DNA from: Ceriagrion tenellum
Taxonomy: Eukaryota; Arthropoda; Insecta; Odonata; Coenagrionidae
Direction of reading: 5' to 3'
NCBI GenBank assembly: GCA_963169105.1
Contig: OY720635.1
Coordinates: 133,257,872-133,321,871 of the forward strand
DNA length: 64,000 bases
Shown piece by piece: positions 12,627 to 23,622 of the stretch (position 1 is its first letter; the number at the start of each line of letters is the position of its first letter). The notes beneath the pieces are model-generated. The model was not told where the DNA came from, did not search any database, and worked only from the letters and a program-made list of their open reading frames with translations. The translations under genes were made by a program, and so were the position numbers.

Positions 12627-12928
12627 AGGGCAATGCAGCTTTTAATAAAAAGAAAGGGATCTTAACCACCAGTAACATTAACTTGCGATTAAGAAAACTA
12701 CTCAATAAGTTTGTGTGGAGTGTTTTGCTTTGTAAATGTGAGACATGGACACTTGGCATGAATAGAAGAAAGAAAATGGAGGCCTTTGCGATGTGGTGCT
12801 ACCGGAGAATCCTCAAAATATCTTGGATGTTGAGGGTGACTAACGAAGAGGTACTACGGAGAGCTGATGAAATGCCTTGTCCGTGGAACACAATGAGAAA
12901 GAGACTCCGCATAGAATGCGCATATTAA
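12627..12928 (+). pseudogene. RTE-like LINE, inverted upstream segment
   Basis: The plus frame reads LRKLLNKFVWSVLLCKCETW, GMNRRKKMEAFAMWCYRRIL and RVTNEEVLRRAD to MRKR, the block that normally precedes the LGH tail. AATGAGAAAGAGAC occurs at the end of this segment and, on minus, at the start of the 12362-12612 segment, so the two are consecutive parts of one element in opposite orientation. Confidence 0.75.
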
Positions 12929-12929
12929 A

Positions 12930-14250
12930 TGAACCCCCTTTGAAGCTGTCATGTTTTTATAAATTCGACAAATGCAATATACGTATTATTTTTTTTATCT
13001 ACAAAAATTCGAAACCTGATGCAGCTTTTTAGTATGTACTCAAAGAGAATGGACCGAGAACATACCAGTCGAAGGTCTCTCTTCTATCCTGCCCAATGGC
13101 CTTTCTTGCAAGTTGAGCGGCAATGAATCAAATCGTGACCTGTTGCCCTCGAATTCACGAAGTCAGTTACGCAATGCTAGTCCGGTTGCACCCAGCATAC
13201 ATTATAACTTTGAGAAGGTTGAGGTTTTGCGCTGGCCTTGGAAATACTGCAAGCGTATTAGAGTTGCGCAAATATTATGAATCGATGCGGACAAACAGCC
13301 ATTATCCTCTCTAAAAAATGCATCGTAATTGATGTAGTTTTTACTCGCAATATTATCCCTGCATTTTCCTAAGAATTTCATCGAAGAAGCTTAGACTGTT
13401 GAAGAGAATGCATTTGCTCGCTAAAGCAGCTTTTTGTTACTGGAATGCCCTGGAATTACATCCTAAAATAATCATATTGCTGTTGAATAGAGGGATACTC
13501 TTTACACGAGACTTTTTACACTTTCTGAGGTGAATTTCGAGTCAGTAAAATGTCGTGAACGAAAAATATCTCTTACTTACTTAGAAGTTACGTAGAAGAA
13601 GAACTTACGTTGAAGAAGAAGAAGAAAAACTTACACTAAAAACTTAGAAGAATGATCTGACTTTCCCGGCGCATTCTACTGGTGGAGATAGTTTGGCTCC
13701 TCCACTGGATATAATGCAGAGTTTAATCCAGTGGGGAACCCAAATACCTCTTATTTCTTAGAAAAGTACTGTACTGTAATATAGATAAATAGAATAATTA
13801 AAACTGCTAAACTTTTACATGATTGTGATCTAATATGTGGTTTTTGGTACACTTTAAGAGCTATCTGGCCAATTTCTAAGGCTTTTAGCCGAAGGTTAAC
13901 ATATAAACTGAAATAATTAGAAATTTTATGAGAAATTAGATATAGTGAGGGTCATGGATAATTTCGAATCTACTCGGAAGGTTTAATAGACATGGCAGAA
14001 TTAGCAGACTCAGACATAGCATAAATAAGACATAGCATTGATTAATTTTTAGCTGAAGTATTCCTTATCTTTCCCCACTCACAATTTTAGAGGAAACTTA
14101 ACACAACACTATGGCTACAAAGGCCAATAGGCATTGGAAAACACCTCTATTCCAAGATTAAAATTCGATCTTCGACAAATTTATGTTACTGAATCACAAA
14201 TTTATTTGCTTTGTAACTTTTACAGACCACAGAATAATTCACACTTCAGT
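12930..14250. other. No recognisable gene
   Basis: Low-complexity AT-rich stretches and a GAA-rich run near 13590-13630; no gene recognised. Confidence 0.45.
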
Positions 14251-14251
14251 A

Positions 14252-14286
14252 CGATTCGGGTTTTGATGGTTAAGCATCATCATCAG
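14252..14286 (-). ncRNA. Decayed hammerhead-like motif
   Basis: On minus: CTGATGA at 14280-14286, a T, a 4-bp GATG/CATC stem, then AAAA where GAAA is expected, then a CCCGAA block and TC. The G of GAAA is lost, so cleavage would not be expected. The flanking purine-rich sequence resembles the 3' region of the Penelope-like pair at 21 kb. Confidence 0.35.
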
Positions 14287-14933
14287 GTGATTAAAAAGGC
14301 ATGCCATTCCCTTATATAATACCAGAAGAAGGAAGGGGGGACACATACGGGGGAGAAAACAAATTTGGTAGAAGGGGAAGGTCAAACAATGGCGGATGGG
14401 ACAGGGAATTGGCAGAAAGTAAACATTCATTGACAAGATTAGAATCTGTGTCACCACATCCATTTAAACATTTCGAGCCGTGCAAAAGCATATAGCTCAC
14501 GTCAATTATCTGTCAAATGTAGAAAATTCACTTTAAAATCACTATTGTGGTTAAAGGTTAAGAGATGTTAGGCAAAGTTGCTCTTTTCGTCATGATTGAC
14601 CTTAAATGCACTGAGATGTTCATTTGTTCTTATTAAAAAATTACGCGATGTCTGTCCCACGTCGACCCCATTATAATCGTCAAACGAGAGTTCATAAAAA
14701 CCGATTTTGCACCAGACGTTCACCTTATCTTTACAATTAATCAGCATGTTGTTTTAGTATTAGACGATTTATATGGCACAAAAAATTTTGATTTAGGGAA
14801 TGTCTTCACAATAGTTTCGTTATACTTCCAAAGTATACTAAGGAGTACTATGTTTCACAATTTGTCTTACAAATATCACCAGAATATATATAAGATATAC
14901 GAAGTTTTTCATCTTTTTTCTAATTAACTTTTC

Positions 14934-15186
14934 TATAATCTCTCGTGAATAACCGTTTTTCCTGGCCATATGCTTAATTATATTCTTTTCTTTTTCTCTA
15001 GACCTGTAGTCTCCAGTCCCGGGCAAACGGTTTATAAAAATAAAAAAACTTCGATTCCTATAATCTCTCGTGAATAACCGTTTTCCCTGGCTATATGCTT
15101 ATTTATATTCTTTTCTTTTTCTCTAGACCTGTAGTCTCCAGTCCCGGGCAAACGGTTCATAAAAATATAAAAAAACTTCTATTCCA
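14934..15186. repeat. Two-copy tandem repeat, 125-bp unit
   Basis: Unit beginning TATAATCTCTCGTGAATAAC at 14934 repeats at 15059 with few differences, sharing CTGTAGTCTCCAGTCCCGGG. Both ends carry AAAAAAACTTC. No coding potential. Confidence 0.85.
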
Positions 15187-15358
15187 GCAAAGAGAAGAAG
15201 ACGGTTAATTAAACTACTCCCCAATTGCAAGCAATCTGCTATTTCAGTTAAGCAATTCTAAGATTGGCTCCAAAGTCTGTCAAAGGTCAATCGGTCAAAT
15301 AGTTTGTGGCCTCTGAAAACATCCTTTTCATAAAACTTCTGCTACTTATGTCTATAAA

Positions 15359-15590
15359 CCTCCTCAGTCCTGGCGTATTGTATACAATACACAGAATTTT
15401 GATTTTTTTCCCGCTCAGCAACGCAAAATATTGGCAACGCTACTAGTTCAGCGCTTGCTAATGAGTGGCAGCATCATTAAGAACCTTGATTCACAGAGAT
15501 ATTCATTCTGCAAACTTGGCTTACAACACAAAATGTATGAATGAAGAATTTTCCAAAAATAATGCTGGATATGTCTCGGAAATGAGGAGG
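15359..15590 (-). mobile_element. Short TTAA-type MITE, copy 1
   Basis: Starts CCTCCTCAGTCCTGGCG and ends with the rough complement (GAGGAGG). The interior matches, in opposite orientation, the element at 46202-46422, including the palindrome GTATTGTATACAATAC. Flanks are TAAA and ATAA, decayed from TTAA. Confidence 0.65.
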
Positions 15591-15679
15591 ATAAGGCTTC
15601 TCAAACACTAATTTTGATTGATTACTATTCTTAAAGTAATTTTTTCTCGTAATTAGTCGTTGATGTCGTAATTAAATAT

Positions 15680-16075
15680 TTTTACGGAAGTGAAATGGTG
15701 GCGTGCATTATGGGATTGTATTCAAAGGAGCTCAGCATTTATTGTGGTCGCTCATTGTGCGCGGGAAGGAACGAGTTTTTCTACCTATCTGTTCGGGAAT
15801 GCATCTCTCTTAATTCATCGCCTCTGTCTGACCTATAGACGTAGTGAGGTGTCGTGATAATAACCTCAGTGTCGCTCTGAAACACACCAGATCTGAATTT
15901 CTCAAGCAATTTAAGTCAAGGTGCAGCCTTCGAGTCTCTTGGGGCTCCTACCTTAATCCCTTTAATAGTTGCGAAATATTATGTTCGCTCGCAACAGTTT
16001 TTAATGAAGCGTGCGGCTTTTCTTTGTTTTTAATTATTTTTTTGGTTGAATCTTTATGACCAGGGTCCCATTTAT
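15680..16075 (-). mobile_element. CR1/jockey-type LINE, 3' UTR/C-terminal fragment
   Basis: Carries the family's minus-strand TTCCCGCGCACAATGAGCGA and CACTGAGGTTATTATCACGA blocks, which answer to FFPRTVSDHN and SDTEN in better copies. Frame broken, terminal 3' end missing. Confidence 0.65.
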
Positions 16076-16528
16076 ATATCACTCAATAGGCGAGGATGCG
16101 ATAACACTCCATTCTCTCCATTAGAATAGAAAGACAATTTATAGGGGTAACGCGTCGAGTTGTAGCCCTCGTAGCACCAAGTTTCACTCTTATTTGATGT
16201 ATATGTAACTCTTTAGTATGCATGACGTATTTTTTCGGCAGATGCTGCCGCGCGCCCCACATGTAATTCCGCGCCGGGTGCGTGCGGACCCCTGTTCTGG
16301 TGTGTATCATTCCTACCGCACCTTTCGGAGCCCTACAGCGCACCTTCCCGTGCAAGATTCGGCAGAACAGTATCCTTTGGGTTACACTTACAGATTGCTA
16401 GAGACTCACAGAAAGTTAAAAACCTCACAGGAGCTGAATCATAGGGATAACAATAGCGTAGACTGTCATAGTAGGCCAACCCCCTGAAGTAAAAAATACC
16501 CCCTGATAATGGTACGTAGAGCGCAAAC

Positions 16529-17437
16529 TAGAGGTGGGAATTTCGGTTCATTTTGTGGATTCGGTTCATGGGATTTGATTCGTGGCAATGATTCGGTTCT
16601 TTAAATCGTTCATAATGAACCGAATGAACCAAATCCACGAGTGAATCTCAAATCCATGTGAATCTTGAATCCATGTGAATCTGTTGACTTACTGCATTTA
16701 AAATATTATGACGGATAGCTATTCACAGTGATTATTATTTTTCATTTTAACGACATCTTTAATAAATTGTTTTCAGATTTTAAAACCTCTTCAATTGGTC
16801 AGAATATTATGCTATGCAAAATTAACCGTAGTCCATTGTAGTAGTATTTCATGTATTGTGAAATGTAATTTATGCCATTTCTTTATGGCCAGAAATTCAC
16901 CGAAATTTCCAGTAGTGCTTGCGTCTTGTACGGCATTATGATAAATCTGGTTGTGACAATAAAAATTATTTTTCCTCATTATATGGTTCCATTCTCCGCA
17001 AAACCCCTCCCCCGAATTTCATAATTACCGCTCTTGATACAGAACACGCGGTGATTTTATGTGATGCTCCGATTCGGAAACACAAGACCTTTGACAAGGT
17101 GTTTCAAGGGTATTTACAGGGTTCTTATTGAACGATTTGGATTTGGCGGATTCGGAGAATTGCTAGCAGAATCTTCCACACAAATCATTCACATTGAACG
17201 ATTTGGGTGGAAATCCAAATCGTTCAATTTGATCATAAAATCAACGATTTGGATTCGGCGGATTTGAATCTTCCACACAAATCGTTCATAATGAACGATT
17301 TGGATTCGGCGGATTTGAATCTTTCATCAAATCGTTCATTTTGAACGATTCGAGTGGAAAACTTAGATTCAATTCATTCGGTTCATGCCATTGAATCGTT
17401 CATTTTGAACGATTCATTCATGAACGACACAGCTCTA
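16529..17437. mobile_element. hAT-like non-autonomous transposon
   Basis: 909 bp, starting TAGAGGTGGGAA and ending CACAGCTCTA (complement TAGAGCTGTG), TIRs of the hAT type. It is flanked by GCGCAAAC (16521-16528) and GCCCAAAC (17438-17445), an 8-bp target duplication with one mismatch. Both ends are packed with alternating GAACGATT and AATCGTTC blocks and TTGGATTCGGCGGATTTGAA repeats. No transposase frame is visible, so it would depend on a hAT enzyme supplied elsewhere. Confidence 0.8.
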
Positions 17438-17445
17438 GCCCAAAC

Positions 17446-18480
17446 CATGATAGGTGTTGAGTAAAATGAAGTGTAGAATATGGCATGATGTACTATTTAA
17501 CAGATCTTGATGTAGATCTTGCTCTTTTTGACATTTGGTAATGAAGAAACTTGAAGCGAAATCGTGATGCAATCTTTGATACTGCATAGGAAAAATACAC
17601 TTTTAGGTTTATGGTGAGCTCCTAAATGAACAGCTCACTTCAAAGAAGTCAGTATTTTTTCATTTATGCGCAAACAATTTTGGTTTCTTTAAACCTCAGG
17701 AACGCAAGAAATTTCAGTTTTATCCATTTTACTCACGCTTCCTACAGAGATGCTTTCACTTGTAGGAAGACTAAACATGGAAAAGTGTATGAATCAGAGA
17801 AGCCATTCAGGATTCCCCAGGAATACACTTTGGCCTTCTCAATGACGGTGAGATAAGAAATGATGACTTTTTGTTGAGGTCATCAAAACATGTCCACTTT
17901 GGGAGCGTAGGATGCGTTATTGCCAAAGCAGAATCACTCATATACTCCCTTTCTAGCTTGTTATATAGGTCAACTCCTATCTATGATGAATGAGTAAATC
18001 TCAACGGCGCTCTCTGACGGCTGATTCATAGGATCGCAGGATGAGTGTTCAACTAAGATTATAAAAAAATTCAGAATATTTTACTTCACTGCTGATAGTT
18101 TCCTAATGTTAACTTTTCTGGCCATTAATCATCAATTGACTAATAATAATTACAACTAACTTTAGTTCTAAGCACAAAAAATCCAAGGAGGTTTTTTAAA
18201 TTAAACATTTCTCCCAAACGGTCATAATGTGAAGGCTTGAGTTCCGTTTATTCATTCTAAAGGCTCGGTCACTCGAAAGTCTGGAGTTGATTGATCAGTG
18301 AGATTACGTATCGCAATAAGATGTTGTGTGGAGTATACTTAAAAATAAATGAAATAAGCTGCATTTTGGGAAGAAAATGTTAGTCATTTATTAGTGAAAA
18401 TGACAATGGAATTGATAATATCGATACTTCCCGAGAATTTTTCGGGAGGATATCGAGATTTCTAAACACCGGTTGAATTT
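17446..18480. other. No recognisable gene
   Basis: No domain, RNA or clear repeat recognised. Confidence 0.45.
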
Positions 18481-18569
18481 CAACCGGGAGGACGGATATC
18501 ACCTCCAAAGGTCATGGAAGAGACTGTTCAAACACACGTACCAATCACGACAACGTGAAAGGTCGCCAC

Positions 18570-18850
18570 GCCCATGAGACCCCGCTAAGGATTCCCGGGT
18601 CGAATACGCGTATTCGACCCCCACCCTCGTCCGTTCCTGTTGTGTAGATTTGACCACGCTCTTTTGGAGCTGATTCTCCCAGAAGTTGGACACATTTGTG
18701 TGTGTGAGTGAGTGATTTTGTGTGCTTGCGTAAATAACCGGGCATCCTTAGCGGGGTCTCATTAGCCCTGTGAAGGATCCCAGGTTATAACCCAAACATC
18801 CTTAGCGGGGTCCCATTAGCTCTTGCAAAGGATCCTATTTGGGTTGTGTG
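18570..18850. repeat. Composite repeat with 24-bp palindrome and three copies of a 19-bp block
   Basis: A perfect 24-bp palindrome lies at 18597-18620. ATCCTTAGCGGGGTCTCAT occurs at about 18745, again with one change at about 18799, and inverted at 18572-18590. Each direct copy is followed by ATTAGC and AAGGATC. A GT-rich run lies at 18690-18720. Confidence 0.65.
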
Positions 18851-19730
18851 TGTGCGTCTGTGTTTTGGTCCCTGGCGAGGAAGTAACATTCCCGTAAACC
18901 TTCACAGGGGGGTATTCTTGGTTGAGAGGCTGTGGTTGGTCGCTGCTGTGGTTTCCCAGCATACCAACACAGTAAGTTTAGTGTTTTATGACGAAGGGTG
19001 CCAATTGTTTGCGGCTTTTGGAGACTTTCTTTGTTTGGTTTTAATACGGGAGCAGTAGCTATCTATCAAAACCTGTCATAACCGTCAGAAAACCTTTAGA
19101 TTTATAATAATACGTATACATCTCGTCCTCTGTAAGCAGATACGAAGGATCGTGGGGCCCTAGTTAGCACATAATTTAGGCATTGATCGAGGGGTCATGC
19201 GTCCATTCCTGGATGATTTTCTCCAAAATCCGTGCGAATTGATTTTCGAGATGCCTAAAATTTATTGGAATTGGTAAATACCACAGCGGTATGGACTGGG
19301 TCTTTCCAAATATTATGAATAATATCGTAAGATTTATACGGCAACGTACGCAAGCTTAGTTCTCAGCGCAATACGATATAAGCCAATGGAAAAGTCACAT
19401 CATCATTTTGTATTTGACGAGTGTCTGCGCAATCAGTCTTCCTTGAAAAATGTCTACGCAGTAAAACGTCTCATTGGGTCAAACTGTTTCACTCCATATC
19501 ATTATGGATACAGTGAGGAAGTTGTTAATGCTCACCTCGAGGCAATATTAATAACTCGACCACTTGACTCCCCATGTAACAGATGAGGGTTACAGATAAC
19601 TTTCAAATAATATATGCAATGGATTTGCCAATCAGATTGTGAGAGTAAGGAAGTGATGAAATACCTCATAATGTTTATCCTGAAATCGTCCAGGATGATA
19701 GATGGGAGGAAATCTTGGCCCTAATTAATT

Positions 19731-19912
19731 TACCTTGCATTTTTCGTTTTCAGCAAATGAAAATTTTAAGAAGTTATGGAATTGGAGTGAACAGATTTTA
19801 AAATCGGTCGTATAAAATTGTCCGTAATTACTTTGCCTTGGATTTTTCAATTTCAGCAAAGATCTATATTTAGAAGTTATGGAATTAGAGGGAACAGAGT
19901 TTAAAATCGGTG
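19731..19912. repeat. Two-copy tandem repeat, 103-bp period
   Basis: GAAGTTATGGAATT recurs at 19770 and 19873, with TTTCAGCAAA upstream and TTTAAAATCGGT downstream in both copies. Confidence 0.7.
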
Positions 19913-19914
19913 TA

Positions 19915-21000
19915 ACGTTATTAAAATTATGCTTACAATCACTCAGTTCCTGTCACATTAGCGCAAATAAGTCACTTTCGAGCATAAGTGCAATTAAAAG
20001 ATGTTTTTTGACTCGGAAGGAATTTCGCGTCTAAAACATCTGACAAACTTACCTTCACTGAAGATTAATTCGTATTCTGAGATAAAAGTGATGCTGTTCA
20101 GAAGCTAACCCAATTCGATGCGCCCTTTGCATAGTTTGAAGTTGTTAAATTAGCTCCGCTTCGTGAATATGATATAACCATCATTCCTCTACGACTCCAT
20201 CCTTGGATTATAAAGCCATCTGAGGGCACCTTGGGCATCTCACTCCGTCGCCCTTGGCTCTTGGTGGCGTTGGTGTTAGATGATACGGGAGAAAGGGAAG
20301 AATGAGTCGGCTTCTATATCGCAGGATCCGTAATGATGCTGAGGGACCTCGCTTTGTGGCCAAAAGGTTTGATGAGAGCCTTGCAAGAGACAGTCGAGGC
20401 CACAAAGCCATTGTGCATTTCCCCTATCATCTTCCACCACGATAAATAACGACACTTAGATTGGGCGCCTTTCACTGGCGCTTCCCCCCCTCTCCCCTTC
20501 CCGACTCCATTCGCGCCATCTCAGAACATCTGCGCCGAAGCTGAGAGATATGTGGAATGACGACAATGCTGTTGCATCTCATAATAACTAACATAGCGAG
20601 GCCATCAATGAAATGTTTTTTTTTAATGTTAATGCGTGGGTGTTAAATTTCATGAAACTTAAAGGATTCAGTAGTAATGGACACGAGAAGAGCTGGTGGA
20701 AGAAGCATCATAATAATAATGAATACTTTTATTGATTAGTCTAGGAGTTATAATGCTATATAAAAAAGGTTTGTTTACACTATATTGAACAATAACAGTA
20801 AGAGAAATAAGTATACAGTATTTATTCAACCAGGAACCAAAAAACTGTAAGGAAAATAATCAAGAATAACTCATGATAAAATTGCTGATTACGTATTTGG
20901 GTTGTTGAAAAATGAAATGGCTGAATTGCTTCTTTCTGATGTGAGAATGGGCAGCAGATATATAAAATCAATAACGTAATCATGCAACAAAATTAAAAAA
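19915..21000. other. No recognisable gene
   Basis: Several unremarkable short frames; nothing recognised. Confidence 0.4.
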
Positions 21001-21229
21001 AAATTAAATATAACACTTTGAATTTTCCACACTTTTTATTGCACCTCGACCGGTTTCAACGATTACACGTAATTTTCAAGAGGAGACAGAGTGAGCAGTT
21101 TGTCTGACTAATATATGTTTGAGAAGTAGGTGGGGTAAGCATAATGAAGGAGGCAGGAGGTGGGGGACTTAAGTTTAAGGAGCAAGGTCAGGGTTTTCGA
21201 AAAGGATTTTAGTGGGGGTTAGGAACCCG

Positions 21230-21475
21230 CACGGTAAACAAAGGTGAATGCGTCATCGGCACAACCTCGTTAACAATTCTATCCCCATGCATATTTTGAA
21301 ATGCCCCAATTTCACAATTATTCCAAGAAATCCAGTTTAGCACCTTTGTCAATGACTTGTAAAATATGTAAATTAAAATCAGATGAATGGTCACAATCCG
21401 TAAAATGCTTAGCAAACATAGATTTGTTGTCAGAATAAAAAAATGATTTTTTTATGTTCATCTATTCTTAACACT
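21230..21475 (-). pseudogene. Penelope-like element endonuclease C-terminus, left arm
   Basis: On minus, KSMFAKHFTDCDHSSDFNLH then ILQVIDKGAKLDFLE, followed after a one-base frame change by CEIGAFQNMHGDRIVNEV. This is the end of the GIY-YIG endonuclease of Penelope-like elements (FAxHxxDxxHSxDF..ILxxxxKGxxLxxLExxEI...VNE). Broken by a frameshift with stops. Confidence 0.7.
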
Positions 21476-21534
21476 AAACCTTCTTCCAGTCCAGCCCAAT
21501 ATAAAATCTATTACAATCATTTTGCATGCATGTC

Positions 21535-21712
21535 ATTGACAAAGGGTCTAAACTGGATTTCTTGGAAAAATTTTGAATTTGGGGAATTTCAAAATATGCA
21601 TGGGGATAGAATTGTTAACGAGGTTGTGCCGATGACGCATTCACCTTTGTTTACTGTGCGGGTTCCAAACCCCCATAAAATCCTTTTCGGAAACCCTGAC
21701 CTTGCTCCTTAA
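21535..21712 (+). pseudogene. Penelope-like element endonuclease C-terminus, right arm
   Basis: On plus, TKGLNWISWKNFEFG then EFQNMHGDRIVNEVVPMTHS, the same segment as the left arm with the same frame change, truncated further at its 5' end. Confidence 0.65.
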
Positions 21713-22066
21713 ACTTAGGTCCCCACCTCCTGCCTCCTTCAGTATGCTTACCCTACCTACTTCTCCAACATATAAAAGTCAGACAAACTGCTCACTCTGT
21801 CTCCTCTTGAAAATGACGTGCAAGCGTTGAAACCGGTCGAGGTGCAATAAAAAGTAAGGACAATACAAAGTGTTATATTTGATTAAGTAACATGAACTCC
21901 CACGAAATAAACCCGCCAACGATTGATCTAACATACAACAAAAAATATGAAAAACCTTAATTGCAATTCAGACACGAAAAAGAACAGCAAACATATCGAT
22001 AAGCGAATAAGCATAATCGCACCTCATAGTTCAGAATAAGAATAAACAAGGCAATCATCTATTTAA

Positions 22067-22233
22067 CACTCCGAAATAATGTGTGCAATTAAGTGATGCT
22101 AAGTACTGACGTATCCAAAGGGGTGAGGAGTCTTTGGCGTCCGAACCCCCCAACACCCATATCCCAACCCGGAAATTTTTAATTTACTTTTTGAAAGTTG
22201 CAATCATGGAGGAAGTTATTCGTTAAAAATTCA
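22067..22233 (+). repeat. Dispersed repeat, first of two direct copies
   Basis: Shares CCGAAATAATG, CACTGACG/TACTGACG, AGGGGTGAG and TCATGGAGGAAGT in the same order with 23450-23622. Non-coding. Confidence 0.65.
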
Positions 22234-22249
22234 AAGAGAAAAATGCGTG

Positions 22250-22318
22250 TTGGACCGGGAGTTGAACCACAGACCTTTGGTTTTCCGGACCAATGCGCAG
22301 ACCACTATTCTCATTCAC
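22250..22318 (-). repeat. tRNA-derived SINE-like sequence
   Basis: On minus it reads TAGTGGTCTGCGCATTGGTC (A-box-like), then CCAAAGGTCTGTGGTTCAAC and TCCCGG; GGTTCAACTCC is a good B box. The spacing suits a tRNA core, but the acceptor stem is not convincing, so a tRNA-derived SINE head or tRNA pseudogene is likelier than a functional gene. Confidence 0.45.
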
Positions 22319-22324
22319 TGGTCG

Positions 22325-22995
22325 TTCAATCCTAAGATTGGTTGACTGCAGCCCTCCACCCTTCCCTATCTATTACTAGTTCCCTTACCTCCTGGTATAT
22401 TTTCCTATGTTCTTTCCTCTTTATTTGGTCCATGAGCTTATTCCTGGGCCTTCCTCTGGGGACCTTTCCCTGTATTTTTCCTCCAATTATGTTCTTCACA
22501 AACCCATCGTGTCTCAGGGTGTGTCCAATCAATCTAAATAGTTCTTCTTTTCTGTATCCTGTCCCATATGGCCCTTTCCTTTTCTACTCTTCTCTGCATT
22601 TCATAATTCCTTATTTCGTCCGTCCATTGTATCTTCAGCATCCTCCTCCAGCACCAGGTTTTGAAGGCTTCTAGTCTTTTCTGGTCAGCTTTTCCAATGG
22701 TCCATGCTTCAGATCCATAGTTCTACGCTCCACATGAATGTTTTCACATAACTTTTCCTGGTTTGTAGTCCTATCTTCGTTGAGCTCGGCAGTTGTCTTT
22801 TCCCCATGACAGCATTCTTAGCTTGGGCTATTCTCCGCTTGATGTCCATTTTATTTCTTCCGTCCCACGTGGGGTACCTTCCTAGATAGGTGAAGGAATC
22901 CACTTACTCTATTTTCTCTCCTCTCAGGGTGACTTCTACATTGTTTCTCTCTTCCGAGTACTAGGATTTTAATCTTCGTCTTATGAATATAGTCC
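22325..22995 (-). pseudogene. RTE-like LINE, C-terminal half
   Basis: Minus-strand blocks with frameshifts: KTKILVLGRE, DSFTYLGRYPTWDGRNKMDI, RIAQAKNAVM and MWSVELWI, then the zone ending LIGHTLRHDGFVKNIIGGKI, KVPRGRPRNKLMDQI and REGWRAAVNQS stop. These are the YLG, W, LGH and GRP landmarks of RTE-type ORFs in normal order, without inversion. Confidence 0.8.
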
Positions 22996-23011
22996 TTAAC
23001 AGGACTATTAT

Positions 23012-23420
23012 ATGCATGGCAACCTGTTCTCATTCAAAAAGCCTGACTATCTGTCCCACTTGTTTAAGTCTGTACCTAGTTCACGTAGGGTCATAACTAG
23101 AAGCAACCCCTTGATGCTTTATTATCCTGCTCATCGCACCACCAAATTTAGTGATTCATTTGTTGTCACGTCAACTAAAATATGGAATTCATTGCCGGTG
23201 AATGTTAAAAACATCAAATCAATCGAAAATTTTGAAAGTAAAAATTAATGATTTTTTCGAAATTTCTAATAGCACTTTTGTTAAAACCTATATATGCGTT
23301 TACTGTATAATTTTTATTTTCTTTTTATTTCACAAATGAACTTGTGTGTATGTATTCAAATGTTTGTATTTTTGCACTTAAGGGCCTGCATCCAGGGCGA
23401 TCATAAATTATTTTACTTTA
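23012..23420 (+). pseudogene. LINE RT C-terminal fragment, plus strand
   Basis: The frame reads KPDYLSHLFKSV, RSNPLMLYYPAHRTTKFSDS and FVVTSTKIWNSLPVNVKNIK, the last conserved region (AHRTxxxxxSFxVxxxxxWNxLP) of several non-LTR ORF2 proteins, with a stop at about 23248 and an AT-rich tail. Confidence 0.7.
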
Positions 23421-23449
23421 CTTACCATAAGGAAACCTTCCATTTGCCA

Positions 23450-23622
23450 ACCCGAAATAATGCGTGAAATTGATGCTTATAGTTTAGGAGCGATGCTAAA
23501 CACTGACGAATCCAGAGGGGTGAGAGGTCTGTGAGGGTCCCACCCCCATTCCCTCCAGTTATCACCCCGGCAATTTTGATTTTTTTAAAAGTGGCTGTCA
23601 TGGAGGAAGTAATATTTGAAGG
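23450..23622 (+). repeat. Dispersed repeat, second direct copy
   Basis: Second copy of the 22067-22233 repeat, somewhat longer. The pair brackets the SINE-like and LINE fragments between them. Confidence 0.65.

Larger units (their letters stand above)
21006..21880. mobile_element. Inverted pair of Penelope-like element 3' ends
   Basis: Two arms of about 350 bp in inverted orientation (21006 to about 21360 and about 21530 to 21880). Both outer ends read AAATATAACACTTTG, and both carry GCACCTCGACCGGTTTCAAC. Each arm encodes the same peptide block, ending QNMHGDRIVNEVVPMTHSPL. The left arm extends further upstream into the loop. Confidence 0.85.

Noticed and set aside
14933..15186. Possible CRISPR-like direct repeats
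   Set aside because: Only two long near-identical units without spacers; a plain tandem duplication in eukaryotic DNA.
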